DNA of 64,000 nt, taken from assembly GCA_903928895.1 (NCBI GenBank), contig CAIYSR010000158.1, forward strand, positions 25,616 to 89,615. Reading direction: 5' to 3'. Source of the DNA: an uncultured Rhodospirillales bacterium (lineage in GTDB: Bacteria > Pseudomonadota > Alphaproteobacteria > Acetobacterales > Acetobacteraceae). How positions within the stretch are numbered: position 1 is the first letter of the stretch; each line of letters opens with the position of its first letter. The notes beneath the pieces were generated by a model, which saw nothing but the letters and a program-made list of their open reading frames with translations, did no database searches and was not told where the DNA came from. This document shows, in pieces, positions 17,633-25,885 of the stretch. The translations under genes and the position numbers were made by a program.

Positions 17633-18970
17633 TCATCCGCGGATCGCCCAGCATTCGATTTCGAGGCCCGGAATGTCGCCCGCGACATGGATCGCAATGC
17701 CGCCGGACTTGGCCAGCGCGATCCAGTAGGGGCTCGAACGGTCGAGTTCGAAGTAGCAGCGGCCGGCGTAGTAGGGCAGCTGGCGCGGAACCACCTGGAG
17801 GGCAGTGAGGGGGATGCCCGGGAGGGCGACGTTGATGAGCTCGACGATCTGCTCGACCGGGCCGATCTTGGTCTGGTTGGGGAAGCCACGGCGCAGGGTC
17901 TCGGGCGGCATCTGCGCCTTGACCACAAGCACCCAGGTGGCATCGGTGACCAGGCTGCGGTCGGTGATCGGGCCGACGCGAATGCCGGCGCGACGTTCCT
18001 GCAGCGGAATCGGGATGGCGGTCTGTTCGAGCACGGCCGAGAGCGATTGACGCAGGGCTGCGATCACAGGTCGGAACGTCGCGGTTAGCTCGTCGTGCCG
18101 GTAGGGCGGGAAAACCGGCGGGCGCTTGCGGGTTTCGGTGAAGGTCGCGAGCTCGCCGGCCAGGCTCAGCAGGACCCGATACAGCGTCTCGGGATGGATC
18201 TGGTTGGCGGCAGCAGCAAAATGGGTGACGAGGGGCTCGTAGCGATTGCAGGTCTGCAACAGGAGATAGTCGCCGATGTCGCCGGCGCCCCGGTTGGTGG
18301 CCTCGGACGTGCGACCGGCGAGGGCCTCGGCGCGATGGTTGATCAGCCCCTGCAGGTTGGTGACGAAGCCGTTGAGCAGGGCCGAGACGCCGCAAAACAG
18401 GATCGGGGGGATGTAGCCCTCGTCAACGACGACGGAGCGGTCGGCCCGCACCTCGACGACGGATGCCAAGCCGACCGTGGTGAAGCCGGCGCGGTTCTCG
18501 TGCTGGTGGGCGAAGCGCAGGCGCAACTTGCCGACCGGGACGGTGGCGGTGGACTGGTAACCGGCGTTGGTGTCGATCGCGTCGTGCTCGCCCACAGCGT
18601 AGCGCGCAGCGGTTTCGGTGCGGTCGGCCGGCGCGGTCTCGATGGCGCCGGGCTGGCGGGCCGGCAGCATGAGATAGATGACGGCGTTCTTCAGCGTCTC
18701 CGGCAGGTCGATCGGCGCGGGGTGGTCGACGTCATCGGGGATGCTGAACGGCGTGCCGTCAGGGAAGATGCCGGCCGCGCTGCGCACGGCGAACTTGCCC
18801 AGGGCGAGCATGTCGGTGTCGATCTCAAGACGGCTGAGACCATAGCTGAACGGGACGAGCCCGCCGGTGCTGGTGCGGATCAGGCGTTCGACATACCGCT
18901 CCTGCTGTTGCAGGTGCTGCGGCTGGAGGAAGAGCCCCTCCCCCCAGACTACCTTGTTCTCCCACCCCAT
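17633..18970 (-). CDS. tssK: T6SS baseplate protein TssK
   Basis: This 445-residue protein starts with KVVWGEGLFLQPQHLQQQERY, the signature of TssK/ImpJ, which connects the baseplate to the TssL/TssM membrane complex. Internal IDTDMLALGKFAV and a C-terminal FELDRSSPYWIALAKSGGIAIHVAGDIP region match the family. The start codon directly follows the tssJ stop (2-base gap), indicating operon translation. Length is typical. Confidence 0.95.
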   Translation of the reverse strand: MGWENKVVWGEGLFLQPQHLQQQERYVERLIRTSTGGLVPFSYGLSRLEIDTDMLALGKFAVRSAAGIFPDGTPFSIPDDVDHPAPIDLPETLKNAVIYLMLPARQPGAIETAPADRTETAARYAVGEHDAIDTNAGYQSTATVPVGKLRLRFAHQHENRAGFTTVGLASVVEVRADRSVVVDEGYIPPILFCGVSALLNGFVTNLQGLINHRAEALAGRTSEATNRGAGDIGDYLLLQTCNRYEPLVTHFAAAANQIHPETLYRVLLSLAGELATFTETRKRPPVFPPYRHDELTATFRPVIAALRQSLSAVLEQTAIPIPLQERRAGIRVGPITDRSLVTDATWVLVVKAQMPPETLRRGFPNQTKIGPVEQIVELINVALPGIPLTALQVVPRQLPYYAGRCYFELDRSSPYWIALAKSGGIAIHVAGDIPGLEIECWAIRG

Positions 18971-18971
18971 C

Positions 18972-19499
18972 TCAGGGCGTGGCCGGCTTGCCGGGAGTCG
19001 CCACCAGTTTCAGACCGGCGCTGCTCGCAGTGATCGTGAAAGTCGTGGTCTGGTGGGCCGGGACGTCGGCGGAGACACGCCACGTGACGGCGCCGAAGGC
19101 CGCATAGGCGCCGAACACGGCGATGGTCTTGACCTGATCCGACGGCGTCAAGGTCATCGTTTTGGTGGCCGAGGGGGTCAGCACCATCTCGTCTTTCTTG
19201 AGCAGGTCGGCCCCCAGGGTGACCTTGTCGGCGTTGTACAGCGGGTAGAACTCGGCGCCGGTGAAGGCATCGGCCGAGGCGAGCTGGTAGACGCGCAGCG
19301 CGAGGGGGGCACCCGGTGCTCCCGGCGCGCCGTTCACGTCGGCGGTCGTATTGATCTGGACGTAGGCGATGGTGGGCGGGATCGGTGGCGGCGGCGCGGC
19401 GCAGCTGGACAGCGCCAGGACGACCAGGGCGGCTCCGACCAGACCGGACCGTCGCCCGGTGGACTTCAGGCCAAAACCACGCGGTGAACAAGACGCCAT
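18972..19499 (-). CDS. tssJ: T6SS outer-membrane lipoprotein TssJ
   Basis: The protein has an N-terminal hydrophobic segment ending in a lipobox (LALSSC), then a mature beta-sandwich domain: VYQLASADAFTGAEFYPLY, LLKKDEMVLTPSATKTMTL and TIAVFGAYAAF are typical of TssJ/VasD. It tethers TssM to the outer membrane. Start 19499 (MASCSPRGFG) is preferred to the ATG seven codons upstream because it leaves a normal signal peptide. A CATAAT element at 19526-19531 (minus strand) just upstream could be a -10 box, but no good -35 is evident. The 120-base gap to the FHA gene holds no gene. Confidence 0.92.
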   Translation of the reverse strand: MASCSPRGFGLKSTGRRSGLVGAALVVLALSSCAAPPPPIPPTIAYVQINTTADVNGAPGAPGAPLALRVYQLASADAFTGAEFYPLYNADKVTLGADLLKKDEMVLTPSATKTMTLTPSDQVKTIAVFGAYAAFGAVTWRVSADVPAHQTTTFTITASSAGLKLVATPGKPATP

Positions 19500-19619
19500 T
19501 GCAACGCTCCCCAAAAACACGCCTGATTATGCACCAGTTGCCGCGCGCAAGGGAAGAACCCGCGCACCCTCGCCACACACACGGTTCTGTGCGTCAGTCT
19601 CGACCGGTGAGACGGCCGC

Positions 19620-21533
19620 TCATTCCTTGCGCGTCTGCGCAGAGTAGGCGCGGGCGAAGGAGCGGCCGAATATGGACTGGAAATCATCCTCGGCTTCCTG
19701 GGAAATCTGCTTGTAGGCGTCCTGGAAGCCGTCCCAGTAGCGGGCCTTGCGGGCCGCGGGCAGCAGGGCGCCGAACACGCTTGGCGAGAGGCGTTTTTCC
19801 AGGACTTCCGGTTCGAACCGCTTGAGCAGATCCATCAGCGCCGTCTGCACGCCGGCCATCACGGCAATTTCATGCTGTTTGATGTCGGCGAAGGCCTCCT
19901 TGGTCGCAGCCAGCGGCGGCATGTAGCCCGGGCGTTTCTGGGTGAGGAGGGCGACAACGGCGTCGTCGGGGGTGACGGAGAATTTCAGGGCATTGTTGCC
20001 GTGCGATGAAATCATCGTGCGCTCCACCCGCATCTCGCTCTTGATCTCGGTACGCGAGATCAGGACCTCGCGCAGCCCCTCGGCCATCGCGCGAAAGACG
20101 GCCCCGGCGGCGCGCAGGGCGGCGGCGGGATCGCTGCCATCGACCTGGGTGGCGGCAATGCCGGCGCCGGCGAGGAATGCGGCGAAGGCGGCCTGGAGAT
20201 CACCAGTGGCCGCAGCGGCCAACGCCGGAGGCGCGGCGCCGGGGGGAGCGGAGGAGGCGGGAGGAGCGGCGGGGGCGGGAACCGGCGGCGGTGCGGCCGG
20301 ACGCGGCGCGGTGGCACGGGGGGTGCCGGGCGGCGGCTCCGGATCCTCGAACGGGTTGTGCGAAGGAGCGGCGACCAGACGGGGCGCCGCGGCGATCGGC
20401 TGCGGTGCTGATGGCACCACCGGCGGCGGGGCCGCAGCGAAGGGGTCGGCGGCGAACGGGTCGGGCGCGGCGGCAAAGGCATGGTCACCGGGATGGGCAG
20501 GCATGGCGATGCCGCCGAGCAGATCATCGAAACCGGCCGCCGCTGCCGGCTGGGCAATCGGTGGCGCCGGTTGCGGCTGGACCGGTGCCTGCGGGACCGG
20601 TGCCTGCTGGACGGGCGCTTGCTGGATCGGTTGGGGCGAGGCAACCGGCGCATCGCCCAGCAAATCGTCAAGACTGATGTTGAGCATGCCGGGGCCGGCC
20701 GGCCCAGCAGGCGGAAACCCTTGATGGGCGGGAGGCGCGGCGGGGACCATATGAGGCGTCGCATGCGCGGGCGCGGCAGGCGCCGGGCCATCGAGCCCGC
20801 CAAGCAGCTTGTCGAAATCATCCATCGACATCGGATTGACCACGCGCTGGACCGGCATGGCGCCGGACAGCGCCGAGGCGTGATCGGATTGCGGCAGGCC
20901 ATTCCAACCCGGGGTCGCGGCAACCCCGCGGAACATGTCCTCGTTGTCGAGCGAGCCGGAGCGCCCGGGCGGTTGCATGTCGAACGGGTCCGGCGTGCCG
21001 CGCGGGTTGACCGGCGCGTGGGCGATGGGATGGCTGAAGGCGGGATTTGGCGCGATGGCGAAAGGATCGGGGACCTCGGAGGCACGGCCAAGCGGGTCCG
21101 CGAGCGGGTCGACATCGATCGGGCTGCGCGGGTCGCGGCCACCGACATTGAAATTAGAGGCGCTCGGGAACGCGTCGATCGGGAATGCACCATGGGCCGG
21201 CGCGGCGCCGGCGCCGTCATCGATGATGACGACCTTGAAGGTGTAGTCACCGAAGCTGAAGAAGTCGCCATCGGTCAGCACGATGCGCATGTCGCGCTCG
21301 GTGGCTTGCCGCGCGCCGTTGACAAAGATGCCGTTGCTCGAAAGGTCCGTCAGGATGGCGCGGTTGCCCTCGATGGAGACGGCGCAGTGGGTCCGCGACA
21401 TCAACTGCTGGGGATCGGGGAGCATCCAGCCGTTGCTGGCGCCCCGGCCAATGGTTACACTTCCTTCCGACAGCGTGCGCATCGTCGCGGGGCCCGAAAG
21501 GCCGCCGCCGGTCAGGGACAGGATCAGGCGCAT
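19620..21533 (-). CDS. T6SS-associated FHA-domain protein (TagH/Fha type)
   Basis: Residues 1-90 form a forkhead-associated domain with its phosphothreonine-binding landmarks G29-R30, S46-R47-T48-H49 and N67-G68. A long Pro/Ala/Gln-rich middle region follows. The C-terminal about 190 residues (ending KQISQEAEDDFQSIFGRSFARAY) match the T6SS FHA C-terminal domain (VI_FHA). In other bacteria such proteins are phosphorylated by PpkA and reset by PppA to trigger assembly; both partners have candidates at 27664 and 24355. The middle region carries three copies of a short DDxLLGGL-like motif (DDFDKLLGGL, LDDLLGD, FDDLLGGI), also found in the TssB-TssC fusion next door. Start MRLILSL at 21533 is preferred over ATG 21542. 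Confidence 0.9.
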   Translation of the reverse strand: MRLILSLTGGGLSGPATMRTLSEGSVTIGRGASNGWMLPDPQQLMSRTHCAVSIEGNRAILTDLSSNGIFVNGARQATERDMRIVLTDGDFFSFGDYTFKVVIIDDGAGAAPAHGAFPIDAFPSASNFNVGGRDPRSPIDVDPLADPLGRASEVPDPFAIAPNPAFSHPIAHAPVNPRGTPDPFDMQPPGRSGSLDNEDMFRGVAATPGWNGLPQSDHASALSGAMPVQRVVNPMSMDDFDKLLGGLDGPAPAAPAHATPHMVPAAPPAHQGFPPAGPAGPGMLNISLDDLLGDAPVASPQPIQQAPVQQAPVPQAPVQPQPAPPIAQPAAAAGFDDLLGGIAMPAHPGDHAFAAAPDPFAADPFAAAPPPVVPSAPQPIAAAPRLVAAPSHNPFEDPEPPPGTPRATAPRPAAPPPVPAPAAPPASSAPPGAAPPALAAAATGDLQAAFAAFLAGAGIAATQVDGSDPAAALRAAGAVFRAMAEGLREVLISRTEIKSEMRVERTMISSHGNNALKFSVTPDDAVVALLTQKRPGYMPPLAATKEAFADIKQHEIAVMAGVQTALMDLLKRFEPEVLEKRLSPSVFGALLPAARKARYWDGFQDAYKQISQEAEDDFQSIFGRSFARAYSAQTRKE

Positions 21534-21602
21534 GGCAAACACCGCAGACGTGACCCGCGGCCCTCTCTATAACGGAACGGACGAACAACGCAGGAGGACG
21601 GC

Positions 21603-22151
21603 ATGGCCGACATTATTTTGGCCGAATACAACGGCCAGGCGTGGATGGTGGGCGGAGTGGAATACATCGATGACATGCTGGCGAACACGTTGCCCGAGGA
21701 TGTTAGCATCGAAATCGTTATCTGCGAGAGTGATTCCGAAATCAACGAGCTATGGGAGCGCCATTGCGGCGAGCCGGACCCCGGCACGATGCCGTGGGCG
21801 ATCCATCCCGGCATCGTCAAGCGCATCCGTCGGCAGTCGACCGGGCACAGCGTGTTCTTCGAGCAGTGGTCGGCCCAGCTCGATCGCGACGCGATGGAGG
21901 TGATCCGTGGCGCCTCGGCCTGGGCGTTGCAGTTCGAGGAGGCGGCGGTGCATCTGGTGAGCTTCGCCCGCGGCGCGCCCGGACGGGCGGCGCGGGATCT
22001 CGCCAACCTGCGCTGCGGGCTGATCGAGGAGGAGATGGAGAAGCTCGGCATCGCCGAGGCGCGGTTCGTGCGCGAGAGCCGCGATTCCTCGCAGCTGCCG
22101 GCGGTGGGCGAGGAAGCCCAGCGCATCGATATCGAGATCAAGCAGGGCTGA
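21603..22151 (+). CDS. Uncharacterised acidic protein within the T6SS locus
   Basis: This 182-residue protein is not recognised. AGGAGG at 21592-21597 gives a strong ribosome site before ATG 21603. It is acidic with no signal peptide or membrane segment, so a cytoplasmic role is likely. Two Trp/Glu-rich segments (WERHCGEPDPGTMPWAIHPG and a helical SAWALQFEEAAVHLVSFARG) stand out. It diverges from the FHA gene and converges on the TssB-TssC fusion, both minus strand, so it is an isolated plus-strand gene inside the cluster. It could be an adaptor, chaperone or immunity-like factor; nothing in the sequence decides. Confidence 0.85.
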   Translation: MADIILAEYNGQAWMVGGVEYIDDMLANTLPEDVSIEIVICESDSEINELWERHCGEPDPGTMPWAIHPGIVKRIRRQSTGHSVFFEQWSAQLDRDAMEVIRGASAWALQFEEAAVHLVSFARGAPGRAARDLANLRCGLIEEEMEKLGIAEARFVRESRDSSQLPAVGEEAQRIDIEIKQG

Positions 22152-22162
22152 TCCCCCTGCCC

Positions 22163-22195
22163 TTCCCCCTCCCGCGCACCGCGGGAGGGGGGGAA
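22163..22195. terminator. GC-rich hairpin between convergent genes
   Basis: A stem of TTCCCCCTCCCGC against GCGGGAGGGGGGGAA, with a 5-base loop at 22176-22180, lies between the stops of the 182-residue gene and the TssB-TssC fusion. It has no long T run, but its position between convergent genes suggests a bidirectional terminator. Confidence 0.55.
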
Positions 22196-22200
22196 CGGGG

Positions 22201-23985
22201 CTACTTCAGCGAGGCGAGCAGCGCGTCGAGGTCGGGCTCGGTCTCGTCGGCCGCCGCCGGGGCCGGTTCGGCATTGAGGCTGGCCAGGAGGGCGTCGAGA
22301 TCGTCTTCGGGGGCGGCTTCGGCCGCGGGTTCCGCGGAGGCGGCCTCGGGTTCGGCGGCCGGGGTATCGAGACTGGCGAGCAGCGCGTCGAGGTCGGCGG
22401 TGTCCTCGGCAGAGGCCGGGATCGAATGCGCAGGCTCCGGAGCCTCCGCGACAGGCGCGGCGGAGGGAGCGGCGACGGGGGCGGCCGCGCGGGGGGCCGC
22501 GGCCGGAGCGGTGACGTCCACCGGTGCCCAGCGGCCGGCGATGACGCTGCCGGCGACGGAGTTGAAGCCGGCGAGCCGGACTTCGGGGCGGCCGCGGATG
22601 CTGACCACCGGATTGACGCCCGTGGTGGCGACCTGCACGGCACCGCGCTCGTTGAGCATGCGCTCGGTGCAGGGCAGCGCGATCTGGTCGCCGTCGGCGT
22701 CGGTGTAGACGTAGACCGGCATGTCGCCAGCGGTGGCGATGGAGCCGAGCTTCATGGTCCTGCTGTCGCGGCGCCAGGTCTCGGCGACGAGGTTTGCCGC
22801 GAGGAGCGCCGGGTGGCCCCAGAGCATTCCGGAGAGACCGGACTGGCGGGTGAATTCCTCGAAGGCGAAGGCGTCGATCGGGTCGGTCTTCTTGCCGTAG
22901 GGCATGCGCAGCAGAAAGCGCGGCGTGCACAGGCCGAGATAGGCGCTGGCCGGGAGTTCGCGCAGGGATTGCCAGGCCGATTTGATGAGTGGATGCCAGT
23001 CATGCATCGGCTCGCGCAGCGGGTCGGGCGCCATGCTGCTGAAGAACGGCGCCCCGGCGGCGGCGGCGACCTGGGCCACACGGCCGAGCAGGTCGGCGTG
23101 CACCGGGGTCAGGTCGAACTGGTAGAGGGCGGCGATCATCGAGAGCGGCCCCTGGTTGGCATCCATCGCGGGCTGCTCGACGAAGAGGGAGTAGAGGCCG
23201 GACTGGTCAAGCGCGTCCGAGGCGGCAAGATCGGCGGCAAGTTCGTCGGCGGAGATGTCGTAGAGCACGATCTGGAGCTTGGCGTCGGTCTCGATGCGGC
23301 GGACCAGGAAGTCGAGCCCGCGCCACAGGGCCTCGGTATTCTGAAAATCGGGGTGGTGCAGCACGCGACGCATGGCATCGGACAGTGCGAGGTCGACGCG
23401 GGCGACCAGGGCATCCTGGCGGGAATCACGGGCTGGCTCGATGTAGGGACCGACAAGTCGCTTGATGAGGTCTTCGGCGTCCGCCTCCTCGGCTGGCTTG
23501 CGACCGGTGAGGCGGGCGAAGTCGGACAGTTTGCGGTCGGTGGCGATGGCGTTGCCGCGGCCACGGCGCGGCGGCAGCGGCAGCATCTCCTCGCCCGACC
23601 ACGACAGCACCTGCTTGGCCGCACGATCGAAGCCGGCCTTGGAGCCAAGATTGCGGCGGAGCTGGAGCAGCTCCTCAAACACCGGGAGGTTCTCGACGAG
23701 CTGGTCGGGGTGGAAGTCGTCCATCGACTTGATCGGCGCGGTGATGACATTGCCGTCCTCATCGACGGGGACGGAGACGCTGATCTTGAGACGCTCGATG
23801 AGGCCGTCGAGATTGTCGACGTCGACCTTCAATGGCTTGCGCGCAGCCAGCTTGGCACCGGTTTCCAGGATTCCGGCATTGGCACGGCCGGAAAAGTCGC
23901 CCAGCACCGCGAGGCGGAAGGCCGGACCAGGTGCAGCGCGCTTGGCGTTGCCAATTCGGCCGAAACTCACATCGTATTGCATCAT
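22201..23985 (-). CDS. TssB-TssC fusion-like sheath protein with C-terminal repeats
   Basis: From ATG 23985 (MMQYDVSFGR) this is a 594-residue protein. Residues about 20-150 resemble TssB: FRLAVLGDFSGRANAG, PLKVDVDNLD, and a SMDDFHPDQLV block parallel to SMDDFSPAAV in the TssB at 53896. Residues about 200-480 resemble TssC: LHHPDFQNTEALWRGLDFLV, PRFLLRMPYGKKTDPIDAFAFEEF, and LWGHPALLAANLV. The usual TssC end (HYQLEG...SRLP) is absent and replaced by an Ala/Pro/Glu-rich tail with three exact DLDALLASL repeats. It may be a sheath variant or a baseplate/cap protein derived from the sheath. It lies between the orphan gene and the phosphatase, transcribed divergently from the latter. Confidence 0.82.
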   Translation of the reverse strand: MMQYDVSFGRIGNAKRAAPGPAFRLAVLGDFSGRANAGILETGAKLAARKPLKVDVDNLDGLIERLKISVSVPVDEDGNVITAPIKSMDDFHPDQLVENLPVFEELLQLRRNLGSKAGFDRAAKQVLSWSGEEMLPLPPRRGRGNAIATDRKLSDFARLTGRKPAEEADAEDLIKRLVGPYIEPARDSRQDALVARVDLALSDAMRRVLHHPDFQNTEALWRGLDFLVRRIETDAKLQIVLYDISADELAADLAASDALDQSGLYSLFVEQPAMDANQGPLSMIAALYQFDLTPVHADLLGRVAQVAAAAGAPFFSSMAPDPLREPMHDWHPLIKSAWQSLRELPASAYLGLCTPRFLLRMPYGKKTDPIDAFAFEEFTRQSGLSGMLWGHPALLAANLVAETWRRDSRTMKLGSIATAGDMPVYVYTDADGDQIALPCTERMLNERGAVQVATTGVNPVVSIRGRPEVRLAGFNSVAGSVIAGRWAPVDVTAPAAAPRAAAPVAAPSAAPVAEAPEPAHSIPASAEDTADLDALLASLDTPAAEPEAASAEPAAEAAPEDDLDALLASLNAEPAPAAADETEPDLDALLASLK

Positions 23986-24272
23986 TGGAACCCCATATGG
24001 TCCGGATCGAAAGGAAGAACGGATCGGCATCTAACGCAAAGATCGGCGCAGGCACAGCCTCAGGCGCCGGCCCTGTGGGACGACGATCACACCACGGTGA
24101 GGGCAGAATGGAACGATGTTGCTATTGCCTCAAGCCGTATTGCCGTAAGATGTTACGAAATGACGGGTTTGTGTGGTTCCATCGCACGCCGTCAGCGACA
24201 ATCGGTATGAGAGTGCTGGCGTCGGCTTGGCGTCCTCGCTTAGACTGGTTGGACTTGCGGGAGGAGAATCGT
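23986..24272. other. Divergent intergenic region upstream of the sheath fusion and phosphatase
   Basis: These 287 bases separate the minus-strand TssB-TssC fusion from the plus-strand phosphatase group and must contain both promoters. The stretch at 24110-24200 is noticeably richer in A/T than its surroundings. An in-frame ATG at 24108 opens a frame reading MERCCYCLKPYC that continues into the small ORF below without a stop; I treat it as doubtful. No clear promoter boxes or palindromes were found. Confidence 0.5.
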
Positions 24273-24365
24273 ATGGATTCGTGCTTCTGTTGCAAGCCGT
24301 ACGGAGGCCCTGGCGGGTCGTTCGGCGGGCGCGAGACCGGATACGGGATGCAGAATGGGCGCTGA
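24273..24365 (+). CDS. Tiny Cys-rich ORF overlapping the phosphatase start
   Basis: This 30-codon frame encodes MDSCFCCKPYGGPGGSFGGR and ten more residues. A strong GGGAGGAG ribosome site lies 10 bases upstream. Its stop overlaps the phosphatase ATG (24355) by 11 bases, an arrangement typical of translational coupling. The CxCC-KPY motif recurs upstream in the same frame as CCYCLKPY (24114 onward), so the product may be an 85-residue protein from ATG 24108 instead. It could be a leader peptide or a small metal-binding protein. It may be non-functional. Confidence 0.45.
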   Translation: MDSCFCCKPYGGPGGSFGGRETGYGMQNGR

Positions 24366-25098
24366 TCGTTTTCTCTCCTGGGCGAGCACGCATGTCGGGA
24401 CAGTGCGCAGCCACAATGAGGACGCGCTGGTCAACCGGCCCGACCTCGGATTATGGGCCGTGGCCGACGGCGCGGGCGGGCATTCGCGAGGCGACGTCGC
24501 TTCGCGCATGATCGTCGAAGCGCTCGAGGCCATTCCGCCCGATTTGTCCGCGGGCGAGATGCTGCTGGAGGTGCGCCAGCGGGTGACCGAGGCGCATGAG
24601 ACCTTGCGCGGTTCGGGCGACGACGAGAACCACGTGATCAGCGCCTCGACGGTGGTGGTGCTGATCGCAAGGGGGGACCATTTTGCCTGTCTGTGGGCGG
24701 GCGACTCGCGGGCCTATTTGCTGCGCGACGGGGCGATGACGCAGATCACCCGCGACCACAGCCTGGTGCAGGAACTGGTCGATGCCGGAGCGATCACGGC
24801 GGCAGAGGCCGAGACCCACCCGAGTGCGAACGTGATCACCCGAGCGGTGGGCTCGGACGGAGAACTCGATCTCGACAAGGTTACCAGCGCGATGTTGCCG
24901 GGTGATCGTTTTTTGTTGTGCAGCGACGGCTTGTGCAAGACCGTGCCGGACGCTGAGATGGCGGCGCTGATGGCGAGCCCGGCTCCGGGTGGCCCTGCGG
25001 ATCCGCTGATTTCTGCTGCCCTGGCCCATCGCGGCCGCGACAATGTGACGGCCGTGGCGGTCGAGGTGTTGGCGGCCAGCGACGGCGGGCAGGACTGA
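24355..25098 (+). CDS. PP2C-type Ser/Thr protein phosphatase (PppA/Stp1 type)
   Basis: This 247-residue enzyme has the metal-binding PP2C motifs: SHNEDALVNRPDLGLWAVADGAGGH (D23, D38-G39; split here for reading), WAGDSRAYLLRDG, ITRDHSLVQELVDAGAI, and LLCSDGLCKTV near the C-terminus. It has no membrane segment and should act in the cytoplasm, reversing phosphorylation of the FHA protein or other T6SS targets, as PppA does in Pseudomonas. The likely opposing kinase is encoded at 27664-29691. It overlaps the small Cys-rich ORF upstream and is followed by two OmpA-family genes on the same strand. Confidence 0.93.
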   Translation: MGADRFLSWASTHVGTVRSHNEDALVNRPDLGLWAVADGAGGHSRGDVASRMIVEALEAIPPDLSAGEMLLEVRQRVTEAHETLRGSGDDENHVISASTVVVLIARGDHFACLWAGDSRAYLLRDGAMTQITRDHSLVQELVDAGAITAAEAETHPSANVITRAVGSDGELDLDKVTSAMLPGDRFLLCSDGLCKTVPDAEMAALMASPAPGGPADPLISAALAHRGRDNVTAVAVEVLAASDGGQD

Positions 25099-25105
25099 AC
25101 GCTTC

Positions 25106-25123
25106 CTGGCGCCACGGCGCCAG
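25106..25123. repeat. Perfect 8-bp inverted repeat after the phosphatase gene
   Basis: CTGGCGCC at 25106-25113 pairs with GGCGCCAG at 25116-25123, eight bases after the phosphatase stop. There is no T run, so it may be an mRNA stabiliser or a weak terminator before the OmpA-family genes. Confidence 0.4.
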
Positions 25124-25192
25124 AAGCTGCGATTGGACGTGGGACGGCCACCCTGGGCCGCCCCCGATATCGACCACGGGAGAACACAGACT

Positions 25193-25777
25193 ATGCGTAC
25201 TTATTATACTGCGATCGCGGCCGCCATGCTCGGGACGGTCACGCTCGGCGCCGTCATGCTCAACACCATGCCGGCGTTTGCCGCCCCCGACCCGAGCGTG
25301 GGCGATGTGGTTCGTGCCCTCACCATCACGCCGGGGGTCTCGCGCGGCAGCCGTCCGGTCACCAGCGCACCGACGGGCGGCGCTCCGGCGGCGGCCCCGA
25401 GCGCACCGGCCGCGGCGGTCGAGGGCTCCGGGGCGATCGACCTCAGCGTCCAGTTCGCCAGCGGCCGCGCTGACTTGACGCCCGCAGCGCGGCGCACGCT
25501 CGATATTCTTGGCCAGGCGCTGAACACGCCGCAATTGGGCAAGGCCCGTATCCGTATCGAAGGCCACACCGACACCACCGGGACGCGCGAGGCCAACCTG
25601 GCCCTGTCCTGGCAGCGGGCGACGGTGGCGGTCTCCTACCTGCAGGAGCATTTCGGCATCCCGGCCGGGCGGCTCGAGGCGGTGGGGCGCGGGCAGGACG
25701 ACCTGCTGATCCGCACCAGCGAGAATGTCGACGAGCCTCGCAACCGGCGCGTGCATGTCGTCAACCTGAGCGAGTAG
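25193..25777 (+). CDS. Secreted OmpA-family peptidoglycan-binding protein 1
   Basis: From ATG 25193 this is a 194-residue protein. A signal peptide (hydrophobic core AIAAAMLGTVTLGAV, cleavage likely after AFA at residue 30) leads to a short Ala/Pro region with SRGSRPV. The OmpA-like domain follows: LSVQFASGRADLTPAARRTL, IRIEGHTDTTG, LSWQRATVAVSYL and NRRVHVV. It should reside in the periplasm bound to peptidoglycan. The next gene is a paralogue. The pair sits in a T6SS locus whose TssL already has an OmpA domain, so an accessory anchoring role is possible. The upstream ATG at 25133 would destroy the signal peptide. Confidence 0.9.
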   Translation: MRTYYTAIAAAMLGTVTLGAVMLNTMPAFAAPDPSVGDVVRALTITPGVSRGSRPVTSAPTGGAPAAAPSAPAAAVEGSGAIDLSVQFASGRADLTPAARRTLDILGQALNTPQLGKARIRIEGHTDTTGTREANLALSWQRATVAVSYLQEHFGIPAGRLEAVGRGQDDLLIRTSENVDEPRNRRVHVVNLSE

Positions 25778-25823
25778 GCGGCGAAATTCCCGGAGCGGCG
25801 ATCTGATAATTTCGTTACGTGCC

Positions 25824-25853
25824 TTGCTTTAAGGGCGCGCCGGATGGTATGGA
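25824..25853 (+). promoter_or_regulatory. Candidate promoter for the second OmpA-family gene
   Basis: TTGCTT at 25824-25829 and TATGGA at 25848-25853 are 18 bases apart, in the 108-base gap between the two OmpA paralogues. The match is modest. It would give the second gene independent expression. Confidence 0.3.
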
Positions 25854-25885
25854 GAGGCTGAATTTGAACTCCTGAGGAGGGTCAC

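Noticed and set aside
24108..24272. Use of ATG 24108 as the start of a longer Cys-rich protein
   Set aside because: Its ribosome site is weaker than that of ATG 24273 and the middle of the frame lies in the likely promoter region; kept only as an alternative.
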